Shown here piece after piece: positions 31,146 to 40,403 of a stretch of 64,000 nt of DNA. A model generated the notes under the pieces. That model did no database searches. It was given only the letters and a program-made list of their open reading frames with translations, and had not been told where the DNA came from. This DNA comes from Francisella sp. SYW-9 (GTDB lineage Bacteria > Pseudomonadota > Gammaproteobacteria > Francisellales > Francisellaceae), in NCBI RefSeq assembly GCF_008711465.1, contig NZ_VXKQ01000009.1, forward strand, positions 1 through 64,000, given 5' to 3'. The translations under genes were made by a program, and so were the position numbers. Position 1 is the stretch's first letter. The number at the start of each line of letters is the position of its first letter.

Positions 31146-31176
31146 ATTTTGCTAGTAAAATATAGTCTAGCAAAAT
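31146..31176. promoter_or_regulatory. 10-bp perfect inverted repeat between purA and purH
   Basis: ATTTTGCTAG (31146-31155) and CTAGCAAAAT (31167-31176) are exact complements with an 11-bp spacer. The dyad lies 62 bp before purA and 87 bp before purH, in the shared control region. It could be an operator for a purine regulator or a leader hairpin for one gene. It does not resemble the E. coli PurR box. Confidence 0.5.
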
Positions 31177-31206
31177 TATTTTGAATAGATATTTGTTATT
31201 AATAAT

Positions 31207-31215
31207 TGTTATAAT
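31207..31215 (+). promoter_or_regulatory. Extended -10 element for purH
   Basis: TGTTATAAT forms a TGn extended -10 about 48 bp before the purH start. No good -35 sits at 16-18 bp, which extended -10 promoters tolerate. Confidence 0.45.
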
Positions 31216-31262
31216 AGCTATTCAAACCATAGCTTTAACCATCAAAAACAAGGAATAAATAC

Positions 31263-32810
31263 ATGTCGAAGATAAAAAGGGTTCTAATATCTGTTTCAGA
31301 TAAAACAGGTATTGTCGATTTTGCCAAAGAATTAGCTAAATACGATATAGAGATTCTATCAACAGGAGGAACATCGAAAGCCCTAAAAGAAGCTGGTCTT
31401 AATGTCAAAGATGTATCACAGCATACTCACTTCCCAGAAATTATGAATGGCCGAGTAAAAACTCTTCACCCTCTTATCCATGGAGGCATCTTAGCAGATA
31501 GAGATAATTCAGAACACCTTAAAGCAATGCAAGATAACAATATTGGTCAAATAGATATGGTTGTTGTTAACTTATATCCTTTTGTTAATACTGTTAAATC
31601 TGGTGCTGATTTTGATACATGTATCGAAAACATTGATATTGGTGGACCATCAATGGTTCGCTCATGTGCAAAAAACCATAAACATACAACTATAGTTACA
31701 AACCCAAACCAATATGAAACTGTAATAAATGAGATGACTCAAAATGATGGAGAGACAACTCTAAAAACACGCAGAGAGTTTGCTAAAGAAGCTTTTGCTC
31801 ATACTACTGAGTATGATAGTCATATTGCAAATTGGTTTAGCAAAGAGCTAGATGAAGAATATCCAGAAAAACTTTTCTCAGTAGGTACTCTTAAGCAGGT
31901 CCTAAGATATGGTGAAAACCCACATCAAAAAGCTGCAGTATACTCTACAGATACAGATTGTGTAAGCATTACAAATGCTAAACAACTACAAGGTAAAGAG
32001 CTATCATATAATAATTTAAATGATGCTGATGGCGCTTTTGAAATGGTTTGTGAATACTCTGAACCATCTTGTGCAATTATCAAACATGCAAACCCTTGCG
32101 GTATAGCTTCTGGCAAAAATGCTTATGAGGCTTGGAAAAAAGCTCTTGCTTGTGATCCAATCTCAGCATTTGGTGGTATTGTTGCATTTAACTGTGAAGT
32201 TGATAAAGAATTTGCTGAATCTTTAGGAAAAATGTTCTTAGAAGTAATAATCGCACCTAGCTATACTCAAGAGGCTTTAGATACCCTAGCTGCTAAGAAA
32301 AATTTACGTGTACTAGAAACAGGAAAAGCTTTTGACACAAAATCATCGCGTATGATCAGCAAAAACATCCATGGTGGAATACTATCACAATCTTATGATA
32401 ACGGTGGTGTTGATATTAATGACTGTAAAGTTGTTACAGATAGAGCTCCTACAGATAAAGAATGGGCTGATTTAATGTTTGCTTGGAAAGCTGTTAAATA
32501 TGTCAAATCAAACGCTATTGTATATGCCCGAGAGACTCAAACAGTTGGAATTGGTGCTGGACAGATGTCTCGTGTAGATTCTGCTAGAATTGGTGCTGCA
32601 AAAGCCGAAGCTCACGAAGGCGCTAAAAACTCAGCAGTTGCTTCTGATGCTTTTTTTCCTTTTGCTGATGGTTTAGAAGAGTGTATCAAAGCTGGAGCAA
32701 CTGCGGTAATTCAACCAGGTGGATCTAAAAATGATCAAGAAGTTATCGATGCTGCTAATAAAGCGGGTATAACAATGGTCTTCACAGGAATGAGACATTT
32801 TAGACATTAA
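31263..32810 (+). CDS. purH: Bifunctional AICAR transformylase/IMP cyclohydrolase
   Basis: This 515-residue protein has an N-terminal MGS-like cyclohydrolase domain (ISVSDKTGIVDFAKEL, EILSTGGTSKAL, GRVKTLHPLIHGG). The C-terminal transformylase domain has the KHANPCG motif near 269-275 and RPGGSKND-like QPGGSKNDQEV near the end. It catalyses the last two steps of IMP synthesis. The length matches the family (about 520-530). SD AAGGAA precedes ATG 31263. Confidence 0.97.
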   Translation: MSKIKRVLISVSDKTGIVDFAKELAKYDIEILSTGGTSKALKEAGLNVKDVSQHTHFPEIMNGRVKTLHPLIHGGILADRDNSEHLKAMQDNNIGQIDMVVVNLYPFVNTVKSGADFDTCIENIDIGGPSMVRSCAKNHKHTTIVTNPNQYETVINEMTQNDGETTLKTRREFAKEAFAHTTEYDSHIANWFSKELDEEYPEKLFSVGTLKQVLRYGENPHQKAAVYSTDTDCVSITNAKQLQGKELSYNNLNDADGAFEMVCEYSEPSCAIIKHANPCGIASGKNAYEAWKKALACDPISAFGGIVAFNCEVDKEFAESLGKMFLEVIIAPSYTQEALDTLAAKKNLRVLETGKAFDTKSSRMISKNIHGGILSQSYDNGGVDINDCKVVTDRAPTDKEWADLMFAWKAVKYVKSNAIVYARETQTVGIGAGQMSRVDSARIGAAKAEAHEGAKNSAVASDAFFPFADGLEECIKAGATAVIQPGGSKNDQEVIDAANKAGITMVFTGMRHFRH

Positions 32811-32856
32811 ATAAACAAAAGTCTTAATATAAAAATATGAAACTTCTTTTACTCAA

Positions 32857-33579
32857 TTAGTTATAACCTCCATATCCTCCATATCCGCTCTGATTACTAG
32901 AAGAGCCTTTAATATAGACATTTTTATATGTTGATGATGAAAGATTCTCAATTTTTATATAATTTTCATGTATCTCTAATATTTCATATTGATTAAATAT
33001 TTTCTGACCAACATGCACATCTAAAGAAACTCCTCCAGCACTTAACTCAGCACAAAGGTCATCATCAAATCCAGTAACTTTTATTAAATTGTAATTAGAT
33101 GGCACAGCACTAGCCGAATAAGCAATTTTCTTTTTAAGCTTCTTTTTTACCTTAGGGTCAACAGATAAGTGCTTACTATTAGTCTGACTCTGATTTAATG
33201 CTTCTCTAGAGTCAGAAGAATTATTCTCATCAGAATTAGACTCATAATTTAGCTGACTTTGATTACCTTTAGAACTTGATGAATCCCTATCTTCTTCAAA
33301 GTTTGATTCTTTAGTAGTTTCACTTGAAACTGCAGGCATATCTGAAGGTGTACTTATTTGTGAAGAGTAGCCCAATTTATCCTGAAACTGCTTATTCTGC
33401 AATCTCAAAGAGTTAAGCTGAGTTTTGAGTTTTTCTAACTCTATATCCCTTGTATATTTATCTGTCTGCTCAATGTATCTATTAAGACTATCAATACCAT
33501 TTTTCTGTGCTTGTGTTTCAGCATTAGATATCGCAAAAAAACTTAAACCACTTAAAACAATCACTATTTTTTTAAGCAT
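32857..33579 (-). CDS. pilP: Type IVb pilus biogenesis protein PilP
   Basis: I start this protein at ATG 33579 (240 residues) because AGGTGA lies 5 nt upstream. A GTG at 33588 is the alternative. It has a signal peptide (ending ISNA), a coiled coil (about 20-65, YIEQTDKYTRDIELEKLKTQLNSL), a long Ser/Asn-rich linker, then a compact beta domain (VTGFDDDLCAELSAGG, VGQKIFNQYEILEIHENYIKIEN) of the PilP/HR type. It ends in a Gly-Tyr tail. PilP proteins link the inner-membrane platform to the secretin in the periplasm. It overlaps the pilO stop by 8 bp and ends the operon, convergent with purH. Confidence 0.72.
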   Translation of the reverse strand: MLKKIVIVLSGLSFFAISNAETQAQKNGIDSLNRYIEQTDKYTRDIELEKLKTQLNSLRLQNKQFQDKLGYSSQISTPSDMPAVSSETTKESNFEEDRDSSSSKGNQSQLNYESNSDENNSSDSREALNQSQTNSKHLSVDPKVKKKLKKKIAYSASAVPSNYNLIKVTGFDDDLCAELSAGGVSLDVHVGQKIFNQYEILEIHENYIKIENLSSSTYKNVYIKGSSSNQSGYGGYGGYN

Positions 33580-34990
33580 AAAATTCACCTGTTATTTTCC
33601 AAGAGTCTACATTCCCTATTTTATCAAAATCTAGTGATATCTTATCTACTACGACATTATTAACATTTTTAACTATCAGATAAAGTTTAAAAAGTTGGCT
33701 TCTAGAGTACCCAGAGAACTCTATAGCTTTTAGTTTTGTTTTTTTATCTGATGAATTACTATCCAAAATCTCAAAATTAATATTTTCACTTTGTAATTCA
33801 GAGATTAAATAATCCATACTATCTTTTCTTTGTTTCTTATCTTTCAAAAAGACTTTATTAATCTTCTGATTGACATCATATAAGCTATTGTGCATTATAA
33901 ACGAAGCATAATTATTATCCTTACTGATCGTATAACTGTCTGCTTGTAGAACTCTTTTTATTCTCGGGACTTGATCAATATTTGAATAGCTTCTTCTTTT
34001 ATAAACAAGCTCAAGCTTTAGATCATCTTTGGAGTTATTTGAGTTTGTATCTGTTTCTATGTCGCTATTATTACTTTTGTCAGTGCTACCAAAGGATATA
34101 GTAGCACTGCTAATTTGCCAGCCATATACAAGAGGCCTCTCATTCTCTAACAACAAATTAGTAATTAAAATTGTCCTTGCTATACTTTTGACTTTGAACT
34201 TCTCAACAAATTCGTTATACTCTTTTTTCTTTCTCTCGGCCATCATCGTTTGTTGAAACGCCATGAACTGCTGTCTTTTCTTCTCCTGTTCAAGAGAGTT
34301 CTCGTATGAAATATAATAATAAACTAAAAGAGAAATACAAATCACAGAAACTATTGGAATACCAATATATAGTTTTTTGCTCTTATGTGAAAACTTACGT
34401 AAAGTTATCTTTTTTAAAACTTTTATGTTTGAAGTTAATACATCCTGGGAAATTGAATTTAAAATATTTTCAACATAATTAACGTTGTTAAAAAAGTTAG
34501 CAAACTCAGGAGCTCTTGTATCTATCATTAAATGATACTCATCCCCTTTATCCTGACTCATAGCTATTTTTTCTTTAAAGTAAGGTAATAACTCTACCAA
34601 CTCTTCTAATGAAACTACCATATCTCCAGAGTAATAAACATCTTCATTGCTCAACTTATATTTCTTTTTATGCATATAAGTTCTTAGGTTAATATCATTA
34701 ATAACTGACCCAATTGGAGCGATATAACCATCCTCAATAAAACATACCCAAAAATTCTCTTCTTGATTCGGTACTTGTGCAACTACTAGACAATTACTGT
34801 ATTTAGTTGCTAAGAATGCTGCTGCTGATATCTTTTTTTGAGAAAAATCAATAGAATCACTAATAGCATAAGTATTTAAAGAATCTATGTACAGACCATA
34901 ATGATTCTTGTGCTTTTGCAATACTGATTTTTTTGTAGATAAATTTAATTTCCAATCTAAACCACAAATAATATTATCATGCAAAAACAT
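33572..34990 (-). CDS. pilO: Type IVb pilus accessory protein PilO (PilO2 type)
   Basis: This 472-residue protein has a cytoplasmic N-domain of about 205 residues with a beta-rich, actin-like pattern (CLVVAQVPNQEENFWVCFIEDG, APIGSVINDINLRTYM). One membrane segment follows (about 207-228, IVSVICISLLVYYYI), then a coiled coil and a periplasmic domain. This matches the PilO2/TIVB pilin accessory layout of R64-type pili. It probably bridges the ATPase platform and PilN/PilP. It lies between pilN (10-bp gap; the SD overlaps the pilN stop) and pilP. Confidence 0.72.
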   Translation of the reverse strand: MFLHDNIICGLDWKLNLSTKKSVLQKHKNHYGLYIDSLNTYAISDSIDFSQKKISAAAFLATKYSNCLVVAQVPNQEENFWVCFIEDGYIAPIGSVINDINLRTYMHKKKYKLSNEDVYYSGDMVVSLEELVELLPYFKEKIAMSQDKGDEYHLMIDTRAPEFANFFNNVNYVENILNSISQDVLTSNIKVLKKITLRKFSHKSKKLYIGIPIVSVICISLLVYYYISYENSLEQEKKRQQFMAFQQTMMAERKKKEYNEFVEKFKVKSIARTILITNLLLENERPLVYGWQISSATISFGSTDKSNNSDIETDTNSNNSKDDLKLELVYKRRSYSNIDQVPRIKRVLQADSYTISKDNNYASFIMHNSLYDVNQKINKVFLKDKKQRKDSMDYLISELQSENINFEILDSNSSDKKTKLKAIEFSGYSRSQLFKLYLIVKNVNNVVVDKISLDFDKIGNVDSWKITGEFYA

Positions 34991-35000
34991 TATATTGACC

Positions 35001-36605
35001 CTATTCTATAATATATGGAGTAACAATAACAACTGTTGTTCTTAGCTCTTTAGTTGTTGCTTTTTTGCCTCCCAAGAACCACCAAGTCCAAGCTGGTCCT
35101 ACAGAGTTTGTCGAGTCTCTATCAAGCTCCTCTTGGAACCCAGCTAAAACAACTGTTTGACCTGTTTGTAAAGGCACTGTTTGCATAAATGTTTTATTCT
35201 GAACATCCGGTAACTCTATTCGCTGAGATGGCTGTCTAATTGAGCTACCACTAGGAGCTTGGACACTTGAAACTTCAAAGGTTCTAAGCTTAATTAGGTT
35301 TGACATATTCAAGCTTATATTTACCAACATCTGACTACCATCAAGTATCTTAGGTGTTACAACTATCGAATAGCCTGTATTTATTGTTCCTGGCTGAACC
35401 GATGCCTCTGCTAATCCACCCACACCAGAAATAGTCATCTGTACCTGTTTCACATAGTCTGTTGTTCTTGCTACTTGAATAGGAGCTGGTTTACCACTAA
35501 CTGTATAAAGAGTAGTTCCTGTTACATATGAAGTTCTACCAAGCAAATTTAATGAGTTTGCTATTAATTTTGTCCCTGAAAATGGACCATTAGTAAATTC
35601 TGCTGTAAAACCAGGTAATTGAGCTGCTGTCAGCACTGTGCCAAAAGGATCTGGAGTAACATCAGGAACCTCTGATTTCCATTGCAGTTTACTGCTTGTG
35701 GCACTAAACACGGCATCCCAGTTTAGTCCAAGCTTTGTAGAATCATTAGTTGTAACGTTATAAACCTCAACTTTTACAGCTATTCTTTCTTTTGCAATTT
35801 GATTAACTTTATCAATATATTTCTCAATCTTCGTCATAATAAAAGGAGTTGCCGTTACAGTTATAGTACCCATTGCTGGACTAACTATAGCCTCTCCTTC
35901 AGAACCTAGTATTTTCTTTATCGTTTTTTCAGCTGTCGTCCAAGAATCATAAGTACCATAATCATAACTAGTATTAAAACTTTGTTGCCCATCTCCTTTT
36001 TTAACACTTGCGGCTGATGATATATCAGTCTTAGTTGTAGTTTTTCCTGGTAACATATTCATTTGAAAGACTTTTGTCTGAGTGCGGAAAAACACAACTT
36101 GATTAGTATCTTTATGATATTCCCAGTTTAAATTAACGGTATTGCCAATATAGTCAAGAACTCCTTTTAAAGTACCTGCATACGATATTTTAAAACTAGA
36201 AATACTCTTATCTGGTCGAGTTCGCTTCTTCGAACTTTCATCAATATAACCTAGATATACACGAGCATCTCCAGATAGCTGCATTCCAATACCACTACTT
36301 ACAGCAAGTTCGCCTAGTATTTTATTAATAGGAGTTTCTTTGGAAATATTAAATGTAAATTTTTTATTAAAAACAGCGGGAAGCTTTTCATGCTTTTCTA
36401 ATACTTTGTAGCTTTTTGTAGCTATTAAAATCTGATCTTCTCTAGTTATCAAAGATGATCTTGTTTTAGTTCTTGACTGCTGCATAGCTTTTTCAGCATT
36501 AGATATACCTTTATTAGTAAGCTTCTCAGCCTCTTCCATATTTTGACAAGATGAAACAAAAAATATGGTAGTTGTCAAAATTAATAAAGTTTTAATTTTT
36601 TTCAC
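35001..36605 (-). CDS. pilN: Type IVb pilus secretin lipoprotein (PilN/BfpB-like)
   Basis: This 534-residue protein has a lipoprotein signal with Cys20 (FVSSC). Residues 80-180 look like an STN/N0 domain (FNISKETPINKILGELAVSSG, KISYAGTLKGVLDYIG). An N-domain follows (GEAIVSPAMGTITVTATPFIMTKIEKYI), then the secretin beta-domain (VAVKVEVYNVTTND near 268, QTVPLQTGQTVVLAGFQEE near 480 and TTVVIVTPYIIE at the end). It forms the outer-membrane gate of the pilus. The lipid anchor is characteristic of type IVb secretins, unlike PilQ of type IVa pili. Confidence 0.88.
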   Translation of the reverse strand: MKKIKTLLILTTTIFFVSSCQNMEEAEKLTNKGISNAEKAMQQSRTKTRSSLITREDQILIATKSYKVLEKHEKLPAVFNKKFTFNISKETPINKILGELAVSSGIGMQLSGDARVYLGYIDESSKKRTRPDKSISSFKISYAGTLKGVLDYIGNTVNLNWEYHKDTNQVVFFRTQTKVFQMNMLPGKTTTKTDISSAASVKKGDGQQSFNTSYDYGTYDSWTTAEKTIKKILGSEGEAIVSPAMGTITVTATPFIMTKIEKYIDKVNQIAKERIAVKVEVYNVTTNDSTKLGLNWDAVFSATSSKLQWKSEVPDVTPDPFGTVLTAAQLPGFTAEFTNGPFSGTKLIANSLNLLGRTSYVTGTTLYTVSGKPAPIQVARTTDYVKQVQMTISGVGGLAEASVQPGTINTGYSIVVTPKILDGSQMLVNISLNMSNLIKLRTFEVSSVQAPSGSSIRQPSQRIELPDVQNKTFMQTVPLQTGQTVVLAGFQEELDRDSTNSVGPAWTWWFLGGKKATTKELRTTVVIVTPYIIE

Positions 36606-36622
36606 AGTTTATACATCCTTAC

Positions 36623-37330
36623 TTAATAAGAAGCTGCTGACATTTTATAACCAAGCGTCTGTATCAAGATAGCATGATTTGATTTGATAGTAGCACGGAT
36701 TGGATTATCTGTACTTTGTAGTGACATTAGCACTTGCTCTAGAGCTCCTCCTTCGGCGGTAAGCTTACCATATGCTGTAAAATCTTGAGAAATCTTATAG
36801 TCAAAATCAACATTCCAAATAATAGAATACCCAACACTTTTTGCCCATACATTAAGAGTGTCTTTAACACTATCACCCTTAAAGCCAAAAAATACTTCTC
36901 TATCTTTATTAGCTAGTGCTTGTGCTGTTTTTCTATTTTTAGCATACGCTATAATGCCATCCTTTAGATTTATATACGAAACTGTTTTTGATATTTTTTT
37001 ATTAGCATTTATTTGTTTCTGTAGTAGCTCAGAGATCCTGACCTGATAGCTTCTATCTAGAGCCTTTTTTATAACATCTTGAGGCTTATACTGCTCGGTA
37101 ATGCCTTTTTGACTATACAAAGAAACATTATCAGAATTTACCCACTCAACACTAATATTTGGCGAGCTAGGAGTCGTTATAGTATCTTTTTTAACTTTTA
37201 CCTGGATTACTTTTGTGGGTTTATAATTTTCACCCTGCTCATAAGCTTTTTCTTGTGCTTTATTTGTAGTACATGAAGCTACAAAAACTATCACACAAGA
37301 TAATAAAACAACATTCCTAATTTTTCGCAC
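36623..37330 (-). CDS. pilL: Pilus lipoprotein with TcpQ C-terminal domain (PilL-like)
   Basis: This 235-residue protein has a lipoprotein signal with Cys20 (FVASC). The last 90 residues (GFKGDSVKDTLNVWAKSVGYSI, then YGKLTAEGGALEQVLMSL and ATIKSNHAILIQT) fit the TcpQ C-terminal domain found in TcpQ and PilL. In the Vibrio TCP system TcpQ helps the secretin reach the outer membrane. R64 PilL is longer, so this is a compact form. It begins the pilL-N-O-P operon, 17 bp before pilN. Confidence 0.75.
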   Translation of the reverse strand: MRKIRNVVLLSCVIVFVASCTTNKAQEKAYEQGENYKPTKVIQVKVKKDTITTPSSPNISVEWVNSDNVSLYSQKGITEQYKPQDVIKKALDRSYQVRISELLQKQINANKKISKTVSYINLKDGIIAYAKNRKTAQALANKDREVFFGFKGDSVKDTLNVWAKSVGYSIIWNVDFDYKISQDFTAYGKLTAEGGALEQVLMSLQSTDNPIRATIKSNHAILIQTLGYKMSAASY

Positions 37331-37643
37331 AATATTAACTCTTTAAATTTAATTCTCAAAATTATTCAAATATAGATATAAATTACAAACATTAAATCTA
37401 CACTTGACATCAAACTCTATATTACCCAAACTAAGGAATAGTATAATATATTTAGAGAAATAACTAAACTCTACTTTAAGGTTAGTTATACTCAGCAAAA
37501 TATACTAAATAGAGAGATTTCAAAAGAAGATTTAGAAGTGAAATATAAATTGTTGTTGGCTAGCACTTGTACTCTCAGCACATTTAGCATTTCAATATAT
37601 TGATCTACTCTGCTAAACATGTTGATTACCTATACTATTTGAA
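37331..37643. other. 313-bp intergenic region ahead of the pilL operon
   Basis: This AT-rich region lies between the 479-residue secreted-protein gene and pilL, both on the minus strand. It should contain the pilLNOP promoter, but I cannot pick a clear -35/-10 pair. The plus strand has an open stretch of 54 codons (37442-37603) with no good start codon, which I do not regard as a gene. The TAGACCG dyad found ahead of the two secreted-protein genes is absent here. Confidence 0.5.
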
Positions 37644-39083
37644 TTATGCCAAAGGTTTCACACAGTTAAGAGCCCAATTATAATTCCCACCTTGTGAAGC
37701 TCCGTTACTAGCGAATCCATATCTATCATTCGTTTCACCCAAAAGTCCTGAAGGAGATAATTTACTAAATGATACTGTTAAGCTCTGAGTGCCATACACA
37801 TTTTGCTTATTACTTATATTCGAATTAGTATACTCTCCAACAGCTAAATTAGCAGCTGCAGGCGTTACATAATATCCAGGAGAACATTTCAATACAATAT
37901 TTTTACCCTCTGCTTTCGCACTCTGTATATGCGCTGACTGTCTAAGGGCACTCTCACTAAATTCCGTAGCTATTAACTCAGCAATTTTTCCTGGTTCTTT
38001 AGCATTTGCTGGTACTGAGTAAGTTACTTGTGTAGCATGCTTAGCAGACTTATATTTAAGGACTTGAACGTTTGACGTTATAGTCTTTAAAGGTTGACCA
38101 TTTGGTGCTTTTGCAACACTTTCAAAAACAAACTGAACCGAAGCAGAAGGACGCTTAGCACTTACATAAGTTCCAAATAAGAACTGGTTCTTATCCTTAA
38201 TATAATTAATTGGATCCTTTACTGTTACAGTCTTACCGCTTGGCATTTCTTTATATTTATAAAGAGTATATCCTTTAAAACTTTCATGATCGCCAGGAGT
38301 AAGTACTGAATTTTTTTCTAAGTTAACTACTAACTCGTAAACATCATACTTATGTCCGTTAGGGTTATGCTCATATCTGCTAGTTTTTAATTTTAGATCT
38401 TGCTCTACAGAGTTAAAATCTAACCTTTTAGCTTTTGTTTGCATAACATTTCCATTAGGACCAACAGCCTTAAAGTAAACATTTTGTTTAACACCATAAT
38501 TAACATACATTTGTATTTGAGCTGAACCATTAACTACGTTAGCTTCAGAAACCCTAGGTTTGCTACCATTTATAGATATTACCCAATAATATTTCCAACC
38601 AGAAGCCTGTGCCTTCGTACCAGAAACATTTGCCGTTACATTATAAATAGATTGATTCACACCGATAGGAGTAACTGTTTGCGTAGTAAGATCTGGTAAA
38701 CTTGCTGGAGTTGATGGTTTTACATTCACTGTAGTGCTACCTGTAAACATTTCAACTCCACCACTATATGGCTTCATTTCTACCGAGTTCACTGACACTT
38801 TATGGGAACCAGGAGTTGTAAATTCATGTGTTATAGAACTTCCATCCACATCAAGGTTATGCCCATCAATAGACCAATGAACATTTCCTTCAGGATTAAT
38901 CACTTTGAAAGTATACTCATTTGGATTAGTCTGCGACTGCTTTGTGTCTATAGTAAGATTATTATATCCATGCTGTGAGCCAGGTAAATTAAATGGCTGA
39001 TTAAAGTTTTCAGCTACACCAACACTAACTGTTGATAATGCTAAAGCTGAAGATAAAGCAATTGTTATTAATTTTTTTTTCAT
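37644..39083 (-). CDS. Secreted multi-domain protein with PKD-like and two-Cys modules
   Basis: This 479-residue protein has a signal peptide (residues 1-24, ending VGVA) nearly identical to that of the paralogue encoded just upstream. Residues about 40-130 form an Ig/PKD-like domain (HEFTTPGSHKVSVNSVEM). Residues 135-345 hold further beta-sandwich repeats not found in the paralogue. Residues about 350-479 are the shared module: VTYSVP, then KCSPGYYVTPAAANLAVGEY, then FASNGASQGGNYNWALNCVKP, with two Cys likely bonded. No membrane anchor or sorting signal is seen. I recognise no named family. It sits between the pilus blocks, behind a TetR-type dyad, so a pilus-exported exoprotein or adhesin is inferred. 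Confidence 0.75.
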   Translation of the reverse strand: MKKKLITIALSSALALSTVSVGVAENFNQPFNLPGSQHGYNNLTIDTKQSQTNPNEYTFKVINPEGNVHWSIDGHNLDVDGSSITHEFTTPGSHKVSVNSVEMKPYSGGVEMFTGSTTVNVKPSTPASLPDLTTQTVTPIGVNQSIYNVTANVSGTKAQASGWKYYWVISINGSKPRVSEANVVNGSAQIQMYVNYGVKQNVYFKAVGPNGNVMQTKAKRLDFNSVEQDLKLKTSRYEHNPNGHKYDVYELVVNLEKNSVLTPGDHESFKGYTLYKYKEMPSGKTVTVKDPINYIKDKNQFLFGTYVSAKRPSASVQFVFESVAKAPNGQPLKTITSNVQVLKYKSAKHATQVTYSVPANAKEPGKIAELIATEFSESALRQSAHIQSAKAEGKNIVLKCSPGYYVTPAAANLAVGEYTNSNISNKQNVYGTQSLTVSFSKLSPSGLLGETNDRYGFASNGASQGGNYNWALNCVKPLA

Positions 39084-39130
39084 AGTTTTTCCCTTTTAAA
39101 ATTTATGTATTTTATTACAATCTTACACAA

Positions 39131-39150
39131 GATAGACCGGTCGGTCTATC
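39131..39150. promoter_or_regulatory. TetR-type operator ahead of the 479-aa secreted-protein gene
   Basis: GATAGACCGGTCGGTCTATC is a 9-2-9 perfect dyad, 48 bp before the start codon at 39083. Its core TAGACCG-NN-CGGTCTA recurs at 40456. Length and symmetry fit a TetR-family dimer site, and a TetR gene lies 1.6 kb away. Confidence 0.75.
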
Positions 39151-39176
39151 AAGGTGTGATAATATTACCTAACAAG

Positions 39177-39210
39177 CAAACAAAAAGCAACTCTTTTGGT
39201 TTGTTTTTTT
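39177..39210. terminator. Terminator-like hairpin between the two secreted-protein genes
   Basis: CAAAC-AAAAAG (39177-39187) pairs with CTTTT-G-GTTTG (39193-39203), followed on the plus strand by seven T. On the minus strand, the direction of the flanking genes, the 3' arm itself is T-rich (CTTTTTGTTTG). It probably separates transcription of the two paralogues, which each have their own operator. Confidence 0.45.
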
Positions 39211-39227
39211 AAAAATTAGATAAAATT

Positions 39228-40403
39228 TTATTTTATACAGTCGACTCCCCACAGGTGAGCTCCTGCAGGTGCTTTATGACCATTCGATGCAAAGTTTGAT
39301 CTAAATGTTTCAGCGCCATAATAATTAGAACCAGGGACATACACAACCATAGGGTATATACTTTCTGTTCTCAAATCACCATTCTTATGTGTTTGACTAC
39401 CTACAGGTAGGTTAGCCGCTACTTCAGAAATATGATATCCTGACTTGCATGTATATACTATATTGTTACCCTTAGCTACAGCAGAAGCAACGCCTTCACC
39501 TATTCCCGGTACTTCTGGATCATCAGTTTTATGATTATATAGCTCATGAACAACACCAGCAGCTGTTGCTCCAGTAGATGGATCTACTGTATACGTAGCT
39601 TGAGTTGCTTGTGGTTTAAGACAGTTAAATGCCCATTCATATGACTTAGATGTATCATGTTCTTTGTAAGCATTTGAAGCCTGTCCGGGTCCTAAATCTA
39701 GTACTAGTAAAGAACCTTTAAGTGCACCTTTACTTATATATTGAACACCTGGAACAATTTCCTTTATCGTGTCTGGTGTTTTGTTTGTATTAATTTCAGA
39801 GCCCGCTGGAAGATTCGCAGCTGCAGGAGTAACAAATGTTCCTGGATTACATACAAAATGTAGCTTATTCCCTTCAGCAGTTACTTTAAACCTAATACTC
39901 TTACCAGCCTGTTCTTTCTCTGATGCTGAATTAAACTCTGCTGCTATTGCAGATGCTGTTGTCCCTATTGATGGATCTACTGTCCATGTCGCTTCTGTAG
40001 GTCGACTAGTTTTTACATTTATTGTAGTACTTGTAAAGTAAGATATTGGTGGTTGACCCTCAACAACTGATGACGCTTGGACAGATACAGTATGCTCTCC
40101 AGCTTTCTTGAATATATAGTCATGAATGTCTGAACCAGAAACATATTTATCATCAATAAACCATTTTCGGCTTGTCATACCATAAGTTTCTAGCTTAGTC
40201 CCTTTAATATCAATTCCAAAACTATATTCAGCCGGATTGTTTGGAGATTGTTTTGCTATTATTGAAATATTATGATATTTAGAAACTTGTGAATGTGAGT
40301 TTACTGAATTAGAAGCTTGGCTTAAATTATCAGCAACACCAATACTAACTGTTGATAACGCTAGAGCTGAAGATACAGCGATTGTTATTAATTTTTTTTT
40401 CAT
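39228..40403 (-). CDS. Secreted protein with PKD-like domain and two tandem two-Cys modules
   Basis: This 391-residue protein has a signal peptide (residues 1-24). Residues 42-132 are an Ig/PKD-like domain (IFKKAGEHTVSVQASS). Two tandem modules of about 120 residues follow: 138-263 (ATWTVDPSIGTTA, CNPGTFVTPAAANLPAGS, WAFNCLKP) and 269-391 (ATYTVDPSTGATA, CKSGYHISEVAANLPVGS, LWGVDCIK). Each module has two Cys at equivalent places. The paralogue at 37644 shares the signal, the PKD-like domain and one module. The function is unknown. Position, dyad and repeat structure point to an extracellular adhesin or exoprotein tied to the pilus. Confidence 0.75.
   Translation of the reverse strand: MKKKLITIAVSSALALSTVSIGVADNLSQASNSVNSHSQVSKYHNISIIAKQSPNNPAEYSFGIDIKGTKLETYGMTSRKWFIDDKYVSGSDIHDYIFKKAGEHTVSVQASSVVEGQPPISYFTSTTINVKTSRPTEATWTVDPSIGTTASAIAAEFNSASEKEQAGKSIRFKVTAEGNKLHFVCNPGTFVTPAAANLPAGSEINTNKTPDTIKEIVPGVQYISKGALKGSLLVLDLGPGQASNAYKEHDTSKSYEWAFNCLKPQATQATYTVDPSTGATAAGVVHELYNHKTDDPEVPGIGEGVASAVAKGNNIVYTCKSGYHISEVAANLPVGSQTHKNGDLRTESIYPMVVYVPGSNYYGAETFRSNFASNGHKAPAGAHLWGVDCIK

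Noticed and set aside
37442-37603. Plus-strand open stretch of 54 codons between pilL and the 479-residue secreted-protein gene
   Set aside because: It has no good start codon or RBS, I recognise no family, and it is the length expected by chance in AT-rich DNA. It could be a gene remnant, but nothing supports this.
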